Shown: positions 12,421 to 24,870, counted from the first letter of the stretch. The stretch: DNA of 64,000 nt from Pholis gunnellus (GCA_910591455.2 OU342821.1:7068280-7132279); one strand, 5' to 3'. A program made the numbers and translations. The notes: generated by a model from the letters alone, not told the origin.

Positions 12421-13510
12421 ATCTCTGGAGGACTTCTTTACATGCAGCTTTTCTTTCAAGGAAATTCTGTTAATAACAAAGCAATTCAATTACAGTTCAT
12501 TCCAGGAAACTTCTCCTCAGAAGCTAAATTATGGACCCAAATACGAAAGCCTTAGAGTGCCTGTGTTCAGACAACATTTTACTTTTGAGAACGTCTTTTT
12601 TTTTTTTTAAAGTGAAAAAAAGGGATTTCGTAGAAAGAAAAGTATTGTTGTGTCAGTTTTTCTCCTGGCGAAAGGCCCGAAGACAACAGGGCCTAGTTTT
12701 AAAGAGATTAGAATATACATGAAGCTTTACATAACACGGTCTCTGTCTGTGTGCAACCAGCCTGGCACACACTGTGGCTGCAGCTGCATTGAAGGACGCG
12801 TTAGCGATTGGCACAGTCAGGACCACCAGGATCCATAAATAAGACCATCCGCTCTCATACTTCTTGTCTCTGCTTCCACTCTCTCTATCTCCGTCCCCAG
12901 CCTCTGTTTTATTTTCTAACTACCCAAGGTGCCTTCCCACAAGCGGCAATGTGTTTCCAATCTGAGGCCAATTATTCACCTCCCCTGGTTGTGTTCCCAG
13001 CTGGAAAAAAACACACAGAAACAGAGAACTGTCTATACTTTACAGGCTCCATTCCCCCCCCCCCCTCTCTCTCTCTGCTGTCAACGCCCAGTTGGACTGA
13101 GCCCCCCTGGCAGACACATTATGTGTTCAAGTACATTATGCGTGTACGTGTGTGTTTGTGAGTCTGCCGACATATGTGTGTATATATAATTAGCCTAACT
13201 AAGTAATAATGGCCTTTAACTTCCCGGCGGCGAACCAGCTATGAATGATGGGACAGGTGGAGGGGAGGGTGATCGAGACCTCCCCACCCCGAGGGCAACG
13301 AGATAGACGGACCCCATCTGGTGACATCACGTCACATGACCGGGGGCATGATTACCCCTTCTTTGCCCCATAAAGAGTTCCCCCTAGAGGCTGTAATCAG
13401 GAACTACAGACAAAAAAGGCAGTTAAATGTTTGTGGTGGAGTAAATTGAGGGACTTGATATAGAAGCAGCTTGACGTCTGTGGTTTGTGCGCTTTTCAGT
13501 GCAGACATTA
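12421..13510. other. intron 1, no gene recognised
   Basis: Mixed sequence with a T run (about 12596-12609) and a C run followed by CT units (about 13051-13076). Nothing else identified. Confidence 0.5.
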
Positions 13511-13512
13511 TG

Positions 13513-13557
13513 AGTGTGTTTGTTTGTGTGTGTGTGTGTGTGTGTATGTGTGTGTGT
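13513..13557 (+). repeat. (GT)n microsatellite, interrupted
   Basis: GT run with TTTG and ATGT interruptions. Confidence 0.9.
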
Positions 13558-13689
13558 TAGGACAGGAGCTTCATGTGTTTCTGTGGACTGAAAGCATCTC
13601 CTCTTTTCTCTCTTTGTGGAATAACCCTGGGAAGCTGCCCCTTGTCTGACCCAAGTGTGTTCATAAGGAAAACAACAGGAGGGCTTTAT

Positions 13690-14000
13690 CCTCTTCTCCT
13701 CCCTTTTACTTTTTCTCCACATTATTTTTCTTCCTCATCTCTTTTTTTTTTGCTCCCCTCCCTCCCTGCTCTCTTCTTTCCTCCCTTCCTTCCCTCCTCT
13801 TTTGTTTCCTTTCCTTCTCGCTTCTTGTTTTGTCCATCCTTCTCTTCCCTTGCTTCACTCCTTTTTTGCTCAATGTTCTATTTTCTCCACCTTTCCCCTC
13901 TTCTACTCCTCATTCCTGCTATTTCTTTTCCTCTCCTACTGTCTTCCACCATCTTGTCACCACCCACAATCTTCCTTTTTTCTCCTTTCTACTTCCTCTC
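13690..14000 (+). repeat. about 310-bp pyrimidine-rich tract
   Basis: The + strand is almost entirely C and T, with TTCC, CTCC and TTTCC words and very few purines. Such tracts can form triplex DNA in vitro and also mimic polypyrimidine tracts. Frames through it are Ser/Phe/Leu/Pro-rich artefacts of composition. Confidence 0.8.
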
Positions 14001-14004
14001 TTCA

Positions 14005-14690
14005 ACCATACAGGGACGTATAGCTGTGTTCAAGTCCGCTGTATTTTGAAATATTTCTAAATATTTTTTGGCTGAATTTTTCGACTCTTTATAATATACA
14101 AATGTGACCACTCCAATGGCAACAAAATACTAAAAAAATGTTTTTAATAAGAAGCACAACTTCCTAAAGTGCCTCAAAAATGTGTGTATATTTATTCGTG
14201 GATAAATATGATCAGTTGTAGAGGAGACTTTGTGAAAGTTGTTGTTTTTCTCATAATTCACACCAACAAAATAAAGAAAATAAATACATAAGGAATTCAG
14301 TATTTCTACACCAGAACATGGAGAGAGAGTTTAAATCTATGTAATCTGGAACTAAACAGAGAGCAAATATACACCATTCAGGGGACGTTTAAGGGCCTTG
14401 AATTTAGTTTTTCTGAACACTACAGCCGTTCGTTCTTCTTCCACCTTTCCTCTATTTCTCTCCTACTGCCTTTTTACTTTCCCTCTTGTCCCCTACATCC
14501 TTCTCTTCCACTCTCCACTTGCCTCTCCTGTCCCCTATCCCCCTTTCTCTCCATACTGGCTCCGGCCATACCTTACCTGTGCCAGGCCACAGAGTGACAA
14601 CAACACAGCAGAAGGGGATGAAGAAAGCAAACAAGCTGGGGAGCTCGCTGAAAAGAGGGATTACTCGTAGATGTGTGCTTTGTTAAGAGC
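14005..14690. other. intron 1, AT-rich then pyrimidine-rich
   Basis: 14005-14395 is AT-rich unique sequence. 14430-14560 is again C/T-rich. No gene. Confidence 0.5.
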
Positions 14691-14694
14691 TCCA

Positions 14695-14800
14695 GTTACT
14701 GATTCATTGATAAGCCCCTCCAACTGGCCGCGAGTAATTCAGCCAATCAGGGATCATTAATCCCCAAGACAAATGGATTGAGGTGCTTTTATTTTGTTAA
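14695..14800. other. possible conserved non-coding element with homeodomain-type sites
   Basis: This repeat-free stretch packs several TF-like words into about 100 bases: TTCATTGATAAG, GAGTAATTCAG, CCAATCAG and CATTAATCCCC (a bicoid-type TAATCC core). Such density is typical of developmental enhancers. The proposal is inference only. Confidence 0.3.
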
Positions 14801-14894
14801 TGGCTCATTATGACACATTTCAAACTGACACAGAACTGCTGAACCGTGCTCTTGTTCGTTGGCCTGATCGTTCTTTCTGCCTCCTGCCATCAAA

Positions 14895-14899
14895 CCCCC

Positions 14900-14961
<62 letters not shown>

Positions 14962-14974
14962 ACCACCACCACCA
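14895..14974 (+). repeat. compound (C)22 (AC)22 (CAC)n tract
   Basis: Twenty-two uninterrupted C residues (14895-14916) are followed by 22 AC units (14917-14960) and a few CAC units. This is the longest perfect low-complexity tract in the window. It is likely to be highly polymorphic and prone to sequencing error. Confidence 0.95.
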
Positions 14975-14999
14975 ACCCGAACCCTCGATCAGCTTTTAG

Positions 15000-17050
15000 C
15001 GCGTCCTGCTGCTCAGAGTGACGCCAAAAGGAAAACACAACAGTTGAAATTGCCTCGATCAGCCCCGTGAAGGCTTAATGACTCACTAAATAGCCTGTAA
15101 CAACAAAGGCATTTTCGAAAAAACAGATGAATACATCTCGCTGGTAATGGAAGTGAGGAAACCCTGTTGCTTAGGCCTGCGAAGGCTGTCGACAGTTTAC
15201 AGCTCGGTAAACGAATGAAGGTTTCTCACGCTTGGGTCCAGGCCACGGCAGGGGAGGGACGGGGGTTAACAGATGCTCTCAGAGTCTCAGGGTGCAGATA
15301 GCGGAGCTCACAGTAGAGATCAGCAGGAGAAAGTCTCCGGTTTGGCCCCTCAAAAGAAGAAACCAGAAGACATTGGGAAATGAAATGTCATCTTATCCGG
15401 CCACATCTTGAGCCGGGCTGTGTGTTTATGGCTCCGTGTCTTATCAATATTTCATTGCTGCTACTCAAAAACATCCATACAGCAGACATCTGGCACACAT
15501 CTGGCTCATCTGTTGGCGCTCTCCCGCTACTCTCACGGTGCGTTTTATAGTCTTTTTTTGTAACAAACACCTTCGGCCCATATTTCTAGATTTAGGTTGT
15601 ACATGTGTTTGGCCACATTTGAGCCCCCTCAGAACTACCATCCAAATCCCTCTCTGGTGAAGCGATCATGAATGGACAGGGAATATAAATATGCCTCCGA
15701 GGCAAGAATGAGAAACTGATCGCCTATAACTACATTTGCAGGCAGAGAGGGATGCACTGATTTCACACGGAGACACGTCGCCCTCAGCCAAAGCTGCAAC
15801 CCCCCCCCCCGCCCCCAGGTGACCGAGGAACACTTGCATTTTGTTTTTGTATCGTCATTCTTTGTCTTAAACCCCACTTACACTCCTCTGTCCCTGGCTG
15901 CCATCCATAAAGTCTTTTCTTATCGCGCCAGATTGTTTCTATAATATTTTGGCATGAGCGGTGACTCGGTGCTAGTCCATATAGGTATCTTGATGACTCA
16001 AGAAAATGCTCTAACTATGTGTGGTTCAAGATTTGATTTACGTTTGGTAACATAATCACAATCATAAATGCGCTGCACGCACAAATTAGATTGAGAAATG
16101 ATTGTGAATCTTGCTTAAGGATCGTAATGCAACAGGTGCAGCTGCTTCTCAACAAAATGATAATGAACTAATTCACCAATGTATCCACCAATTCCATCCA
16201 GCAATGTTGTTAAACTACAAACAGGAAATACCAACAATTCTTTGTTAATAAATAATATTTCTTGTTTCCTGATCTTATCTTTTTTTCTATTTGCTCATTT
16301 CCTTAGTAATATGTCCTGTGCTCAGAGGACTGAAAATCACAATTACAATTCAACAGCAACTTTCATAACTTCTCTGAAAAGTCCCCAGAGGTCACCGTCA
16401 ATCATTTTATGAGAACCTTTCTTTGGATGAAAGTAGTTTCAATGAGCTACAGAATTATGAAAATTAGAACTAAGTGTCTGCTCTGAAGCACAGAATGAAA
16501 CCCAATCAGAAGTGGTCACTGGAGACTGATGATGATGACAGGAGTAAACGCTGTTCCAACTCCAAATCTGGATGCATCTGAATACAAGTATCTCGCTCTC
16601 TCACAAAAGCTTTAGTTACAAACTCTTCTTAATCCTAACTAATCTTTACTGCTTCTCCCGGGTGAGATTTGATTGACAGCCACTGACACTTGTGAGGTTG
16701 AAACTAACATTTAAGGCTTAGTAAAAACACGGGGGAGGGGGCGGGAGGGACAAAGCAAGCTACCCCATAGTGCTTCTGGCTGAGGACATGATACTGTGGA
16801 GCCGGTTGACCCCTGGTAGTCATAATATCAGCGAGCAGCTCTGAAACTGGAGGCTAAGGGAGGCCATGCTGTGCCTGCCTGGAGCCAAAGCGCCCAGCTG
16901 GTGCTGAAGGGGGAAAGGGAAAAACTGGAAGAGAAAACAAGGACTTTGGTTTCACGTTTGACCAGACTATAATTAGAGAGAGGAAAAAGATTAGAATATG
17001 GCCATGAGACACCCACACACCCCCGCTATCCGGCATGCACACACGTCATC
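15000..17050. other. intron 1, unique sequence, no gene
   Basis: 15060-15900 is mixed and repeat-poor apart from a short C run near 15801. 15900-16660 is AT-rich. 16700-17050 is mixed. No exon or RNA gene recognised. Confidence 0.45.
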
Positions 17051-17054
17051 CACT

Positions 17055-18330
17055 CATTTGTGGCAAACCCAGTAGGACGGCCACTAATCCCGTGGCACAT
17101 TCACAATCTGTGTAACGACAACATGATACCCCCAGCAGGCCGCGGCGAGCGCACACCTCCCCTTCACGCCGCTCATGCTCCCCCCCCGACATTTACATGT
17201 CAGCAGCAACAGCTGAATCTCCCTTTCTCACCTGGCCTCAGATCAGCTGACTGGTGCTGCCGTTCCCCTCGGCAAACAGCAGGAGTAGTGCGTAATGTCA
17301 GATCCGGTTGTAGCGTCCCGTATCTAGTCATCAGCCACGCTGCGTGCTCCAACACGGTATCTGGCATGTCTCCCCTGTCGGCCCCTCACTGTGTCAATGA
17401 ACAGAGGTGGAGTATTGAAGACATCCGCAGTATGTCAGTGATACTGAACCGCGGGCCATTAGCAGCTATAGAGACACGACCGGTCGGCCGTCCAAGCGTA
17501 ATCCGCCTCCGCTAAAAGCCTCAGAAATGCAACCTTACACGGCGCCTATGGGAATATGTGTTTCCAATCACTCTCCTCAGGAATGAATACCTGGCATATC
17601 TCGCCACTGCTCTTTTCTTCCCCCCTCACTTCTGTGTCCACTCGGTTTACAGTAAACACCAGGCGAAAATTCTCGGGGGCCGTTTCAAGGCGAGGCTTGA
17701 GAACAGGCCTCATTTTCCCAGACTCGGGAGATTCCACGAGGGGCTCCTACATCAAGCTGTCATATCAGGCTAATGAAAATCTCATTCTACAGGGGGATCC
17801 TCTTAACGCTGCTAAAGGCACATGCTAACCAGGGGATTAGCCCTGTAACGCTAGGGGACTTTAATTTCAGCACCAGAATAAGTCATCTCTGCCGAGCACC
17901 AACATTGATACATGGCTTAGAGCTGACTCGCGTGTGTCCTGCGAGGTTTCTGGCGGGGCGGGTGTGTTGCAGGGGGTTTCGTTTGAGTCTCACAAGAGGC
18001 TGGCGAAGATTGAGACTGACATGATGAGATCGTGTAAACGGAACCAGAGCCGCAGAATGTCTCTTTCACAGTCCGGCCTGAGTTTCCGAGCACCTGTGGG
18101 AGCTTTTTCTTCAGCGGCGGCCTCGCTAAGATGCTCGAAGTATCATCTTTTGTCATCAGGTGTTGGGAGCACTCGCAGGTCTTTAGAGGACGCGTCATCG
18201 TGGAGCGTGATGGGGAGAGACTCCCCGAGCAAATCAATGAGTAACCGTCCACCCACTTAAGCAGCTGCTGCCAATGTACCCTTGAGCAAATCACCGCTTC
18301 TTGAATGTTCGCCGAGTACAAAACATAAAG
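17055..18330. other. GC-rich repeat-poor block upstream of exon 2
   Basis: About 1.3 kb with almost no low-complexity sequence and higher GC than its surroundings. It contains an open frame of 151 codons (17060-17515) without family resemblance. The right end (about 18245-18305) has CCCTTGAGCAAATCACCG, reminiscent of the fish SINE phrase around CCTTGAGCAAGGCAC. The remainder could include intronic regulatory DNA. Confidence 0.3.
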
Positions 18331-18996
18331 CAGGCTGCAGCAGAGAGAACATGCACGCTCTGCATATTTTCATTGGGTTAATAAATCATTAAAAAAGGTC
18401 AAGTTCAGAGATCGCATGGGAATTATCATTGCATACGTAAACATAAAGAACGATCACTTCACCAATAACAGATTAATCATGGTGTTATTATTGCTGATAT
18501 ACAGAAAAAATGCCCTCACTGTGGATTAGAAACAATTAGAACCAGTCATGTAGGCTCACATGCTTCTTTGAAAGGCACATTAATAAAATCATGTTTGCAT
18601 TTACATCAGAGCTGTAGACTTGAACAACTTAAAGGTGCCCTGGGAACCTTCAGTGTTACTCACTCAAACACAACGGGCACAAACATAGTCATTCTCAAGT
18701 GGCGCACTCGTTGGAGCCCGTCGAACAAAGAAAAAGTAAGAGGAAGTTAAGATAAGAATACGAAAATGTTCTTGCTTGAGGTCCTACGTGTGTATCATTC
18801 AAGTCTTGTATACGTGAAGGCATTTCTTTCGTCAGAACATTTGCAAAGACAATTTTTTGATCTTTTTTCCTGCCTTTTGCTAGCGCATTGCTGTTCAAAT
18901 GTCATTCTAACAGTCAGTAACCACAGTCCTGAAGGACGTTTTGCTTTACAAACCACATATTTACATTTGCCTCTTTTCCATCTCTCTGTCCTCCAG
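18331..18996. other. AT-rich end of intron 1
   Basis: AT-rich sequence leading into the splice acceptor. It shows a T/C-rich tract from about 18966 (CTCTTTTCCATCTCTCTGTC) before CAG. Confidence 0.7.
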
Positions 18997-19289
18997 GTTT
19001 TACCGGGGTGATTACCACATCGACGTCTGCATCAACGACTACCTCGACGTCTACTGTCCGCACTACATTGGGCCGGTCTCGGACGACCGGGCCGAGCGGT
19101 ACATCCTCTACATGGTGAACTACGATGGCTACAGCTCTTGCGACCACACCGCCAAGGGCTTCAAACGCTGGGAGTGCAACAGGCCTCTGTCGCCGAACGG
19201 ACCGCTGAAGTTCTCAGAGAAGTTCCAGCTCTTCACTCCCTTCTCCTTAGGCTTTGAGTTTCGCCCCGGCAGAGAGTATTATTATATCT
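18997..19289 (+). CDS. efna5: ephrin-A5 exon 2 (receptor-binding domain), partial gene
   Basis: This 293-bp internal exon encodes 97 full codons of an ephrin-A. The family is GPI-anchored cell-surface ligands of Eph receptor tyrosine kinases that act in contact repulsion, axon guidance and tissue boundaries. Seen: a pyrimidine-rich tract and CAG acceptor (18994-18996), donor GTGAGT at 19290, and translation starting F-Y-R-G-D-Y-H-I-D. Diagnostic segments are INDYLDVYCPHY, GFKRWECNRP and LFTPFSLGFEF, the last being the G-H loop that enters the Eph pocket. The conserved cysteines in CPHY, SSCDH and WEC are present; the family pairs CPHY with WEC, and SSCDH with a cysteine in exon 3. The first base completes an Arg codon begun in exon 1, and the last T begins a Ser codon. 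RGDYHIDVCINDYLDV and FRPGREYYYI favour ephrin-A5 over A2 or A3. Whether it is efna5a or efna5b is not decidable from this sequence alone. Confidence 0.95.
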
Positions 19290-20959
19290 GTGAGTATGCC
19301 TATCTTGTATTTACAGAAATTATTGTACTTTTGACATAGACCAAAATTTGAACAGAGTAAGAGTTCACTCATTGTTTGATTGAATCAAAATGTCAATTTT
19401 ACATATTTTTCTTGTACGGCTGCTTGCTTTAAAACAACATTTATCATGTGACAACTTTTCCTGTGAAAGAAAAATGTTTAAATTACTGAAAGTATTGTTT
19501 TGGTATCAGTACTGAAACTCAGGTATCAGCAGTAGAAAAGTCATATTTATGATACGCAACTTTAACTGGGAGTTAAATCAGAAGATCAATATCGATTTCA
19601 TTTTTTAATCTTGCAAAAAGACAGCAGCCATGTTCGGGTTTTGTTGTTGCAAGTCCTTGGAAGGAGCGCCAAGCCAAAATACAAGCCAGAGGGAGCAAAA
19701 CATCTCTACTGTCGAGGTCTTGTCTGAAGTGTCTTTTGTTGAGGACTGGCAGAGCTCAGTTTTCTCCTCCTCGTGAGAAGACTCGGGGAAAACAAACACC
19801 TGGGAAGTCTTGTGTTTTCATAAGTAAAGTCAGAGCCCTACGGGGGACTAAAGGAGATACAGGGCTCTCCATGGCAGATTTGTGGTATTTAGCCGACACT
19901 GGTCTGACAAACTTTATAGTAAGAAGTGGAAAAGTCAATGAAAAGTCAGCGCAACCTTGGCATTACAAACAAAGTACAGAATAAAGATCAAATCCAGAAG
20001 GGACGAGGAAGAGAAAGTATGGAGAAAGTTTTTCTACATACAGTCATTGCAGACTTAGTTTAACTTTTTAGCCTTGCTTCCTGACCCAGAACAGGTGTTT
20101 TGAAAAGGTTCCTGAAACTTTGAGCCAAACTCTTTTCTCTTCTCCATCTTGACATAATTTGCAACCTTCACTTTTGGGGTTTTTAATGAAGCTCAGGGGA
20201 GTTTAAGATCACAAAGAGAATTTGTTCTCATCGTGTCTTTCAACACTTTCTGATCTTGGACGGTGTTACACGCGTGCTTCTGGGATCACACAATCGCCAA
20301 GTTATGTCCTCATGCGACATAAATCAAATCTAAAGCTGCGTTTCTGTTTCAGTATTTTGTATTGTGATGTATTGCCCTTCACTAGATGTTTCGGTTGGAT
20401 TTCTGCATCCATTGGCTAGTCTACCTGTCTCCGTTTCATAAACATAGACTGTATTGTTTAGGGAAATTGTGGTCTGCTAGCCGTGCCACAGAACTGTTGA
20501 TGTTTTTCCAATTCCTTGGATGTCGATAAGAAAAATTCTGGAAGACGATGTTCTTGTAATATTTGATGATGATTGATCAACCAGAGAGAGAAAGAGGGAG
20601 AGAGGCAGAGAGACAGTCCTTATGACTTTGAGCAGTTTCAGGCCATATGGACCATGTTGCGCTGACTCAGATTGATGACTCATCCAACAGATCCTTGTCC
20701 ACTAAAGACACTCGTCTTCCCTCTGGGAACTCATGATCCGAGCATGGGAAGAAATCACAAAAGACAGACACCTTATAGTCCTTTAAGGCATCATACCAAG
20801 GCCGTATTGTCAGAACATTTCACATATTATCCAGATTTGTCTTCACATTGTACAGAGTTGTGCAGTCGGAAAGAAGAGACGTTTCCCCTTTTGGAAGTTT
20901 TGTTTTAATAGTAACGTCTGATTTCCTCCACATGGAATGCAGGTTCACCTGGATCATGT

Positions 20960-21610
20960 AACAATACCATCGATTTATGCTGTGGCCAATAGCTATATAA
21001 ATATTTTAATTACATTTTTTGAGAAATCATGTTTTCCTGTCTAACTACTACAATACCCATGAGCCTTAGCTGCCGTTGCTGTAAAGAAGCTAGTCAGAAT
21101 CAGCAGTTGCAACAAATTCTGAATGTTTCATGGTAGCAGCATTGCCTGCTTTTTTGGCCACTTGGAGAGATGCAGAACATTGACATATTATGATTTTATT
21201 TCATTATAATTTATGCAACAGTAGCATTCATCTGTAGCCCTGTTTTTGGTAGTATCTGGCACTTTAGCTGCTAAATGCTACTACACTATATTCACTCTAG
21301 CCCGTCACTAACTTTAATGAACCCCCTATAATATAATGAACCTGGCCCGCAGCAAACGACAGACAGAATTTCTTTTTAACTGGAAACAGCTGGGTCCTGC
21401 GGCAAACGAGGTTGATAGGAATAAAGCAAAAAAGTTAAGTTCTTCTTTGATAAAACTAAAACAAAGCTATCAGCTAAAAGCAGCTAAAATGCTGAGTGGA
21501 ACTGCTCTGCAAGTGTTCATTATTTGTAGGGTCCTCATTACGAGTAACCCCTTTCACATCACAGGTAGTCATTTTATCCATTGTTAGTATCGAAATATTG
21601 ATGCGTGCAG
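20960..21610. mobile_element. dispersed teleost repeat(s) in intron 2
   Basis: It includes CTACTACAATACCCATGAGC and GCCGTTGCTGTAAAGAA, then TTTTTTGGCCACTTGGAGAG and TTTAGCTGCTAAATGCTACT further on. These recall known fish interspersed repeats. The second half shares its start (GGCCACTTGG) and the TTTAGCTG..TTCACTCTAG region with the copy at 58605-58870. Confidence 0.45.
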
Positions 21611-22079
21611 CTTTAAGTTGCCGAATGTTTGCAGTCAGTGGTGACATTTTTCTACCAAAACGGTTTTAATGTCCACAGCTAGGCTTGTGTCTTTGACTTA
21701 TCAAAGAACCAGATATTTTCTAATGCAGTTGCCGAAGACTTTCTTAGTTGGTCTCTGGAGCATTGAAGCTTACATTGGGGGTTTGTGAGAAAACAAGTAA
21801 TGCTGTCACACATAAAAATCACATTTTTCCAGATGGACCCTTGTTTTTTTTCTCCAGTGGCGTCATCCACATCCAGGATCGCTGGTTACATTACAGTAAA
21901 CTGTGTTTTATCAGCTGCCGGTGTTGGTGTCAAATTGCGTGTTTACTGTATCTTGCTCTAACAAAGCCTAACAATACCTGATAGTTCATACCAGTGTTGT
22001 ACATATAATATGATCTTGAATCTCTAAGTGGGCATGTAAATGACACATTGAAGGGGAGATTCATGTCTGCTTTTTCTCA

Positions 22080-22680
22080 ATGGAGACAGACACTCCTTTG
22101 TCCTCTTCCGTGGTGATCATCGTTCGCCCCCAGGCAGGGGGAGGAGAGACGTCAGATAGACACCTGCAGTTGGCCAAGGGCCCGCCCGTCTAGCAGACAG
22201 ACAAACACCCAGAGGAAAAGCCGCCCCGGTGTGAGGATCAGTATTGCGGCTGGTCCGAGGAGGTCAAAGGTCACCGAGATGACGACGAGGTCTGCGCTGC
22301 GAGCTTCTCGTGGCCTCAGAGGGCGGCATGTTTTTCTAATAGAGCCCCGGCGGAGCGGGGAAAGCCTGATCCTAATCTCAGGGGATAGAAATCCAATTTT
22401 CAGAGGAGACAGTTGAGAGTCTGGCTCTCCCTGTGTGAGAGAGATGACTGTCTCCCTGTAAAGCCCTCGCGCTTCAAACGGCCGGGTCCCGCTCCATACA
22501 GCCAGTGCAGATCTACATCGATAATGACATGAACCCCCCCCCCCTCCCCTCCCAGCACAGGGCTCCGACAGTTTCCCTCTAGCTTCTCGGGGCTGAAGCA
22601 AAGACAAAAGGGCTTTGTTCCCCAAGATAAACCGATCACCACAAGAAAAACATCTGATCCCACAGTATTTAAATCAGGAT
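22080..22680. other. GC-rich repeat-poor block in intron 2
   Basis: Mixed GC-rich sequence with an internal C run near 22536. Frames on the minus strand (22152-22625) show no family. It is a candidate for functional non-coding DNA, nothing firmer. Confidence 0.25.
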
Positions 22681-23319
22681 CTGTCTAATTCACCTCACAG
22701 TCACACCAAAGCCTGGCCTTACACAGGCATCCCAGCCTGTTTAGTGATCTACGATGTGTGTTGCCAGTACCGAATGTGCGATCGCGACGCTCACGCGTCC
22801 CGCAGCACATGACGGAACGTGTAAACATGTGTCTGAGCGTGTGAAACGACAGGTTTACCGTTGTCATGGTGAGTCGGCGGCTGGGTGACCTGACTAACGC
22901 TGGGTCTAGAGTTGCAGTCAGAGCTGGAGTTACAATCACGGCGAGGCACGGCTGCGTTGCTCGAGGACAGAAAAACCCAGACTCTGACCTCCGTGGCAGA
23001 CATGAGAGAAAGGAAGAGAGACAGTCGGGTAATTGTGTGTGAGTTGGAATCTGTGAGGGGATTGTGGTATTGGGGGGGGGAGGGAGAGAGGGTGAGAAAG
23101 TGAGACGAGAGGAAGACAGTGTGACACAATGTCAGCGAAAGATTAAAAAACGAGAGTGAGTAACAGAAAAACAAAGAAGGAAGAAAAGATCCGGCACGGT
23201 GTTCGCAGCTGCAACTAGGATGTTTTATTAACAGACAAAACAACATTTTGGAGGATGAAGGATCTTCCTCAGATATTTCAAACGTCTTCTAAAAGTGACG
23301 AATCCAAACCCGACCCAAC

Positions 23320-23600
23320 TTGTCAAGTAGCGCCGGTTGGTCAGTGGCAGTGGAGGTCGGAGTGGACGGTTGGGTCAAACAAACACAGGACTTGACTCAG
23401 GAGACCGCTGTTAGTGTCCTTTGACACTCACATAGCCTACTTATAGCCAGTTACGTAACAAGCACACTTATTTTAACCCAAACAACATTTTTCCCGAAAC
23501 TAAACAAGTAGTTTTGAGTAAACTTAGTCATAGTTTTAAGCGTAGGGCCACTGACCAAGCATCGGTATTGTGAGCGTGTTGGAAATGTATAATGACCTCA
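23320..23600. mobile_element. dispersed percomorph repeat, copy 1
   Basis: It shares ordered blocks with 54120-54510: GGACGGTTGGGTCAAACAAA, then the AACTAAACAAGTAGTTTTG block, then AGGGCCACTGACCAAGCATC. The wording AAACCTAACCAAGTAGTTTTG (in the second copy) is very common in percomorph genomes. Family name not assigned. Confidence 0.6.
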
Positions 23601-24842
23601 CACCTAAACAAATGATTGGCCAAAGGCACTGAAACACAGCGAAAAGTGCTACTTTCTCTCCACATTAAAAACCATCAAAGCACTAACAAGCTGCCCATGG
23701 CAGACAAGAGATAAAGCATGACGAGGTCTCCCGGTATATGACACCCTAGGGGACAGTACCCTGCTTGTAGCATGGTTGATTACCAAAATAAAACAAGAGT
23801 GGCTGTGTTTTATTTAAAATCTGTGTTTTTAATACTTTTAATTTGGCTTTTTTACCATCTGAAAAAACAACGGCAGCTACTGTTTCTGCTAATGCGTTAC
23901 GTTTTACAGACTGTTTCCTTCTAACATATGTCGAGATATGTGTGGAGACATATGTTTACTGCTCTGGTTACTTGCAGATTAATACATCTTGCTTGCTGAT
24001 GCATTTTGGACAAATTGATGTGTGTGATTCAGAAAATTACCATTTAGTCTTTTATCAAGCGCTAATTCCTTCTGAAATGTGACAATTGTCTGCTTCTCTC
24101 TGTGTTTTTATTAATATTTTTGGTTTATGGACCATTGATCGGACAAAATATGCAATTTGAGGATGTCAGTTTTCGCGACACATTCTATAGACTAAAATAT
24201 CAATCATTCAAATGGCAATAGAATCAAGAGAAAAGAATCTAGATCGGAGCTTTCTTTTGTCCTACAATGTGTCTTGATACATCGGTCCCTCAAGACGTCC
24301 GTGCAAGACTGCAGAAGTACACTTTTTATAGCAGTCAAAGAAAGTTAGAGACAGATAACGGCAGTCAAGGAAACAGAAGCGTGAGAGGCATAAAGAGAGA
24401 CAGAGACAGGGGTTCTGGCCAGTCGAGTTCAGAGGCAGAATCTGAGACGGTGAATTCTCCCGTCTGTTCCTTCCACCGTCGGAGTGTGAGGTAAGTTACT
24501 CGATATCCGCTGACACAGACAGAAGCGGCCGTGATTGACACCGACTCTCTCTCGTTTATTTCCTCCCTCTGCTGCTTCACTTCCAATATTCCTCTCGTGG
24601 TGAAGTTATAAAGAGGATTTTTATCTCCTCTCACAGCCCGCGCGGCATCTGATAAAGTGCCTTTTGAAATGAGAGCCGGAGTCATCTGCGACAGTGGAAA
24701 CACTGACATGGTTTGCTTTTATCGGGGAATTCACCGTACTGCCAGAATCCATCACGCGAAACGTCTGGGCGGAAGGATAGAGGGGTGTCTGTGGACAAAC
24801 TATGGACAGGCGAGCGTACATGCCACACTGTCACCCTCCAGG

Positions 24843-24870
24843 TTGTGTGTGTGTGTGTGTGTGTGTTTGT
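24843..24870 (+). repeat. (GT)n microsatellite
   Basis: About 12 GT units, then GTTT units. Confidence 0.9.

Larger units (their letters stand above)
1..18996 (+). other. efna5: 3' part of efna5 intron 1 (exon 1 not in window)
   Basis: The first exon of ephrin-A genes encodes the signal peptide and the conserved residues around A-V-Y-W-N-S-S-N. I searched this stretch by eye for a coding match to that segment followed by a donor site and found none. Exon 2 needs an upstream exon that supplies two bases of an Arg codon, so the whole stretch is taken as intron. It ends in a good polypyrimidine tract (about 18961-18994) and CAG. Intron 1 is therefore at least 19 kb, consistent with the very large first intron of mammalian EFNA5. 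Contents are itemised separately. Open reading frames here, up to 177 codons at 3570-4103, show no recognisable protein family. Confidence 0.8.

Noticed and set aside
13573..14049. 158-codon Ser/Phe/Leu/Pro-rich frame
   Set aside because: Composition artefact of the pyrimidine tract, open in several frames at once.
14794..15070. Pro- and Thr-His-rich frames
   Set aside because: Translations of the C22/AC22 microsatellite.
17060..17515. 151-codon open frame
   Set aside because: GC-rich intronic sequence without family resemblance; length is within what chance allows at this composition.
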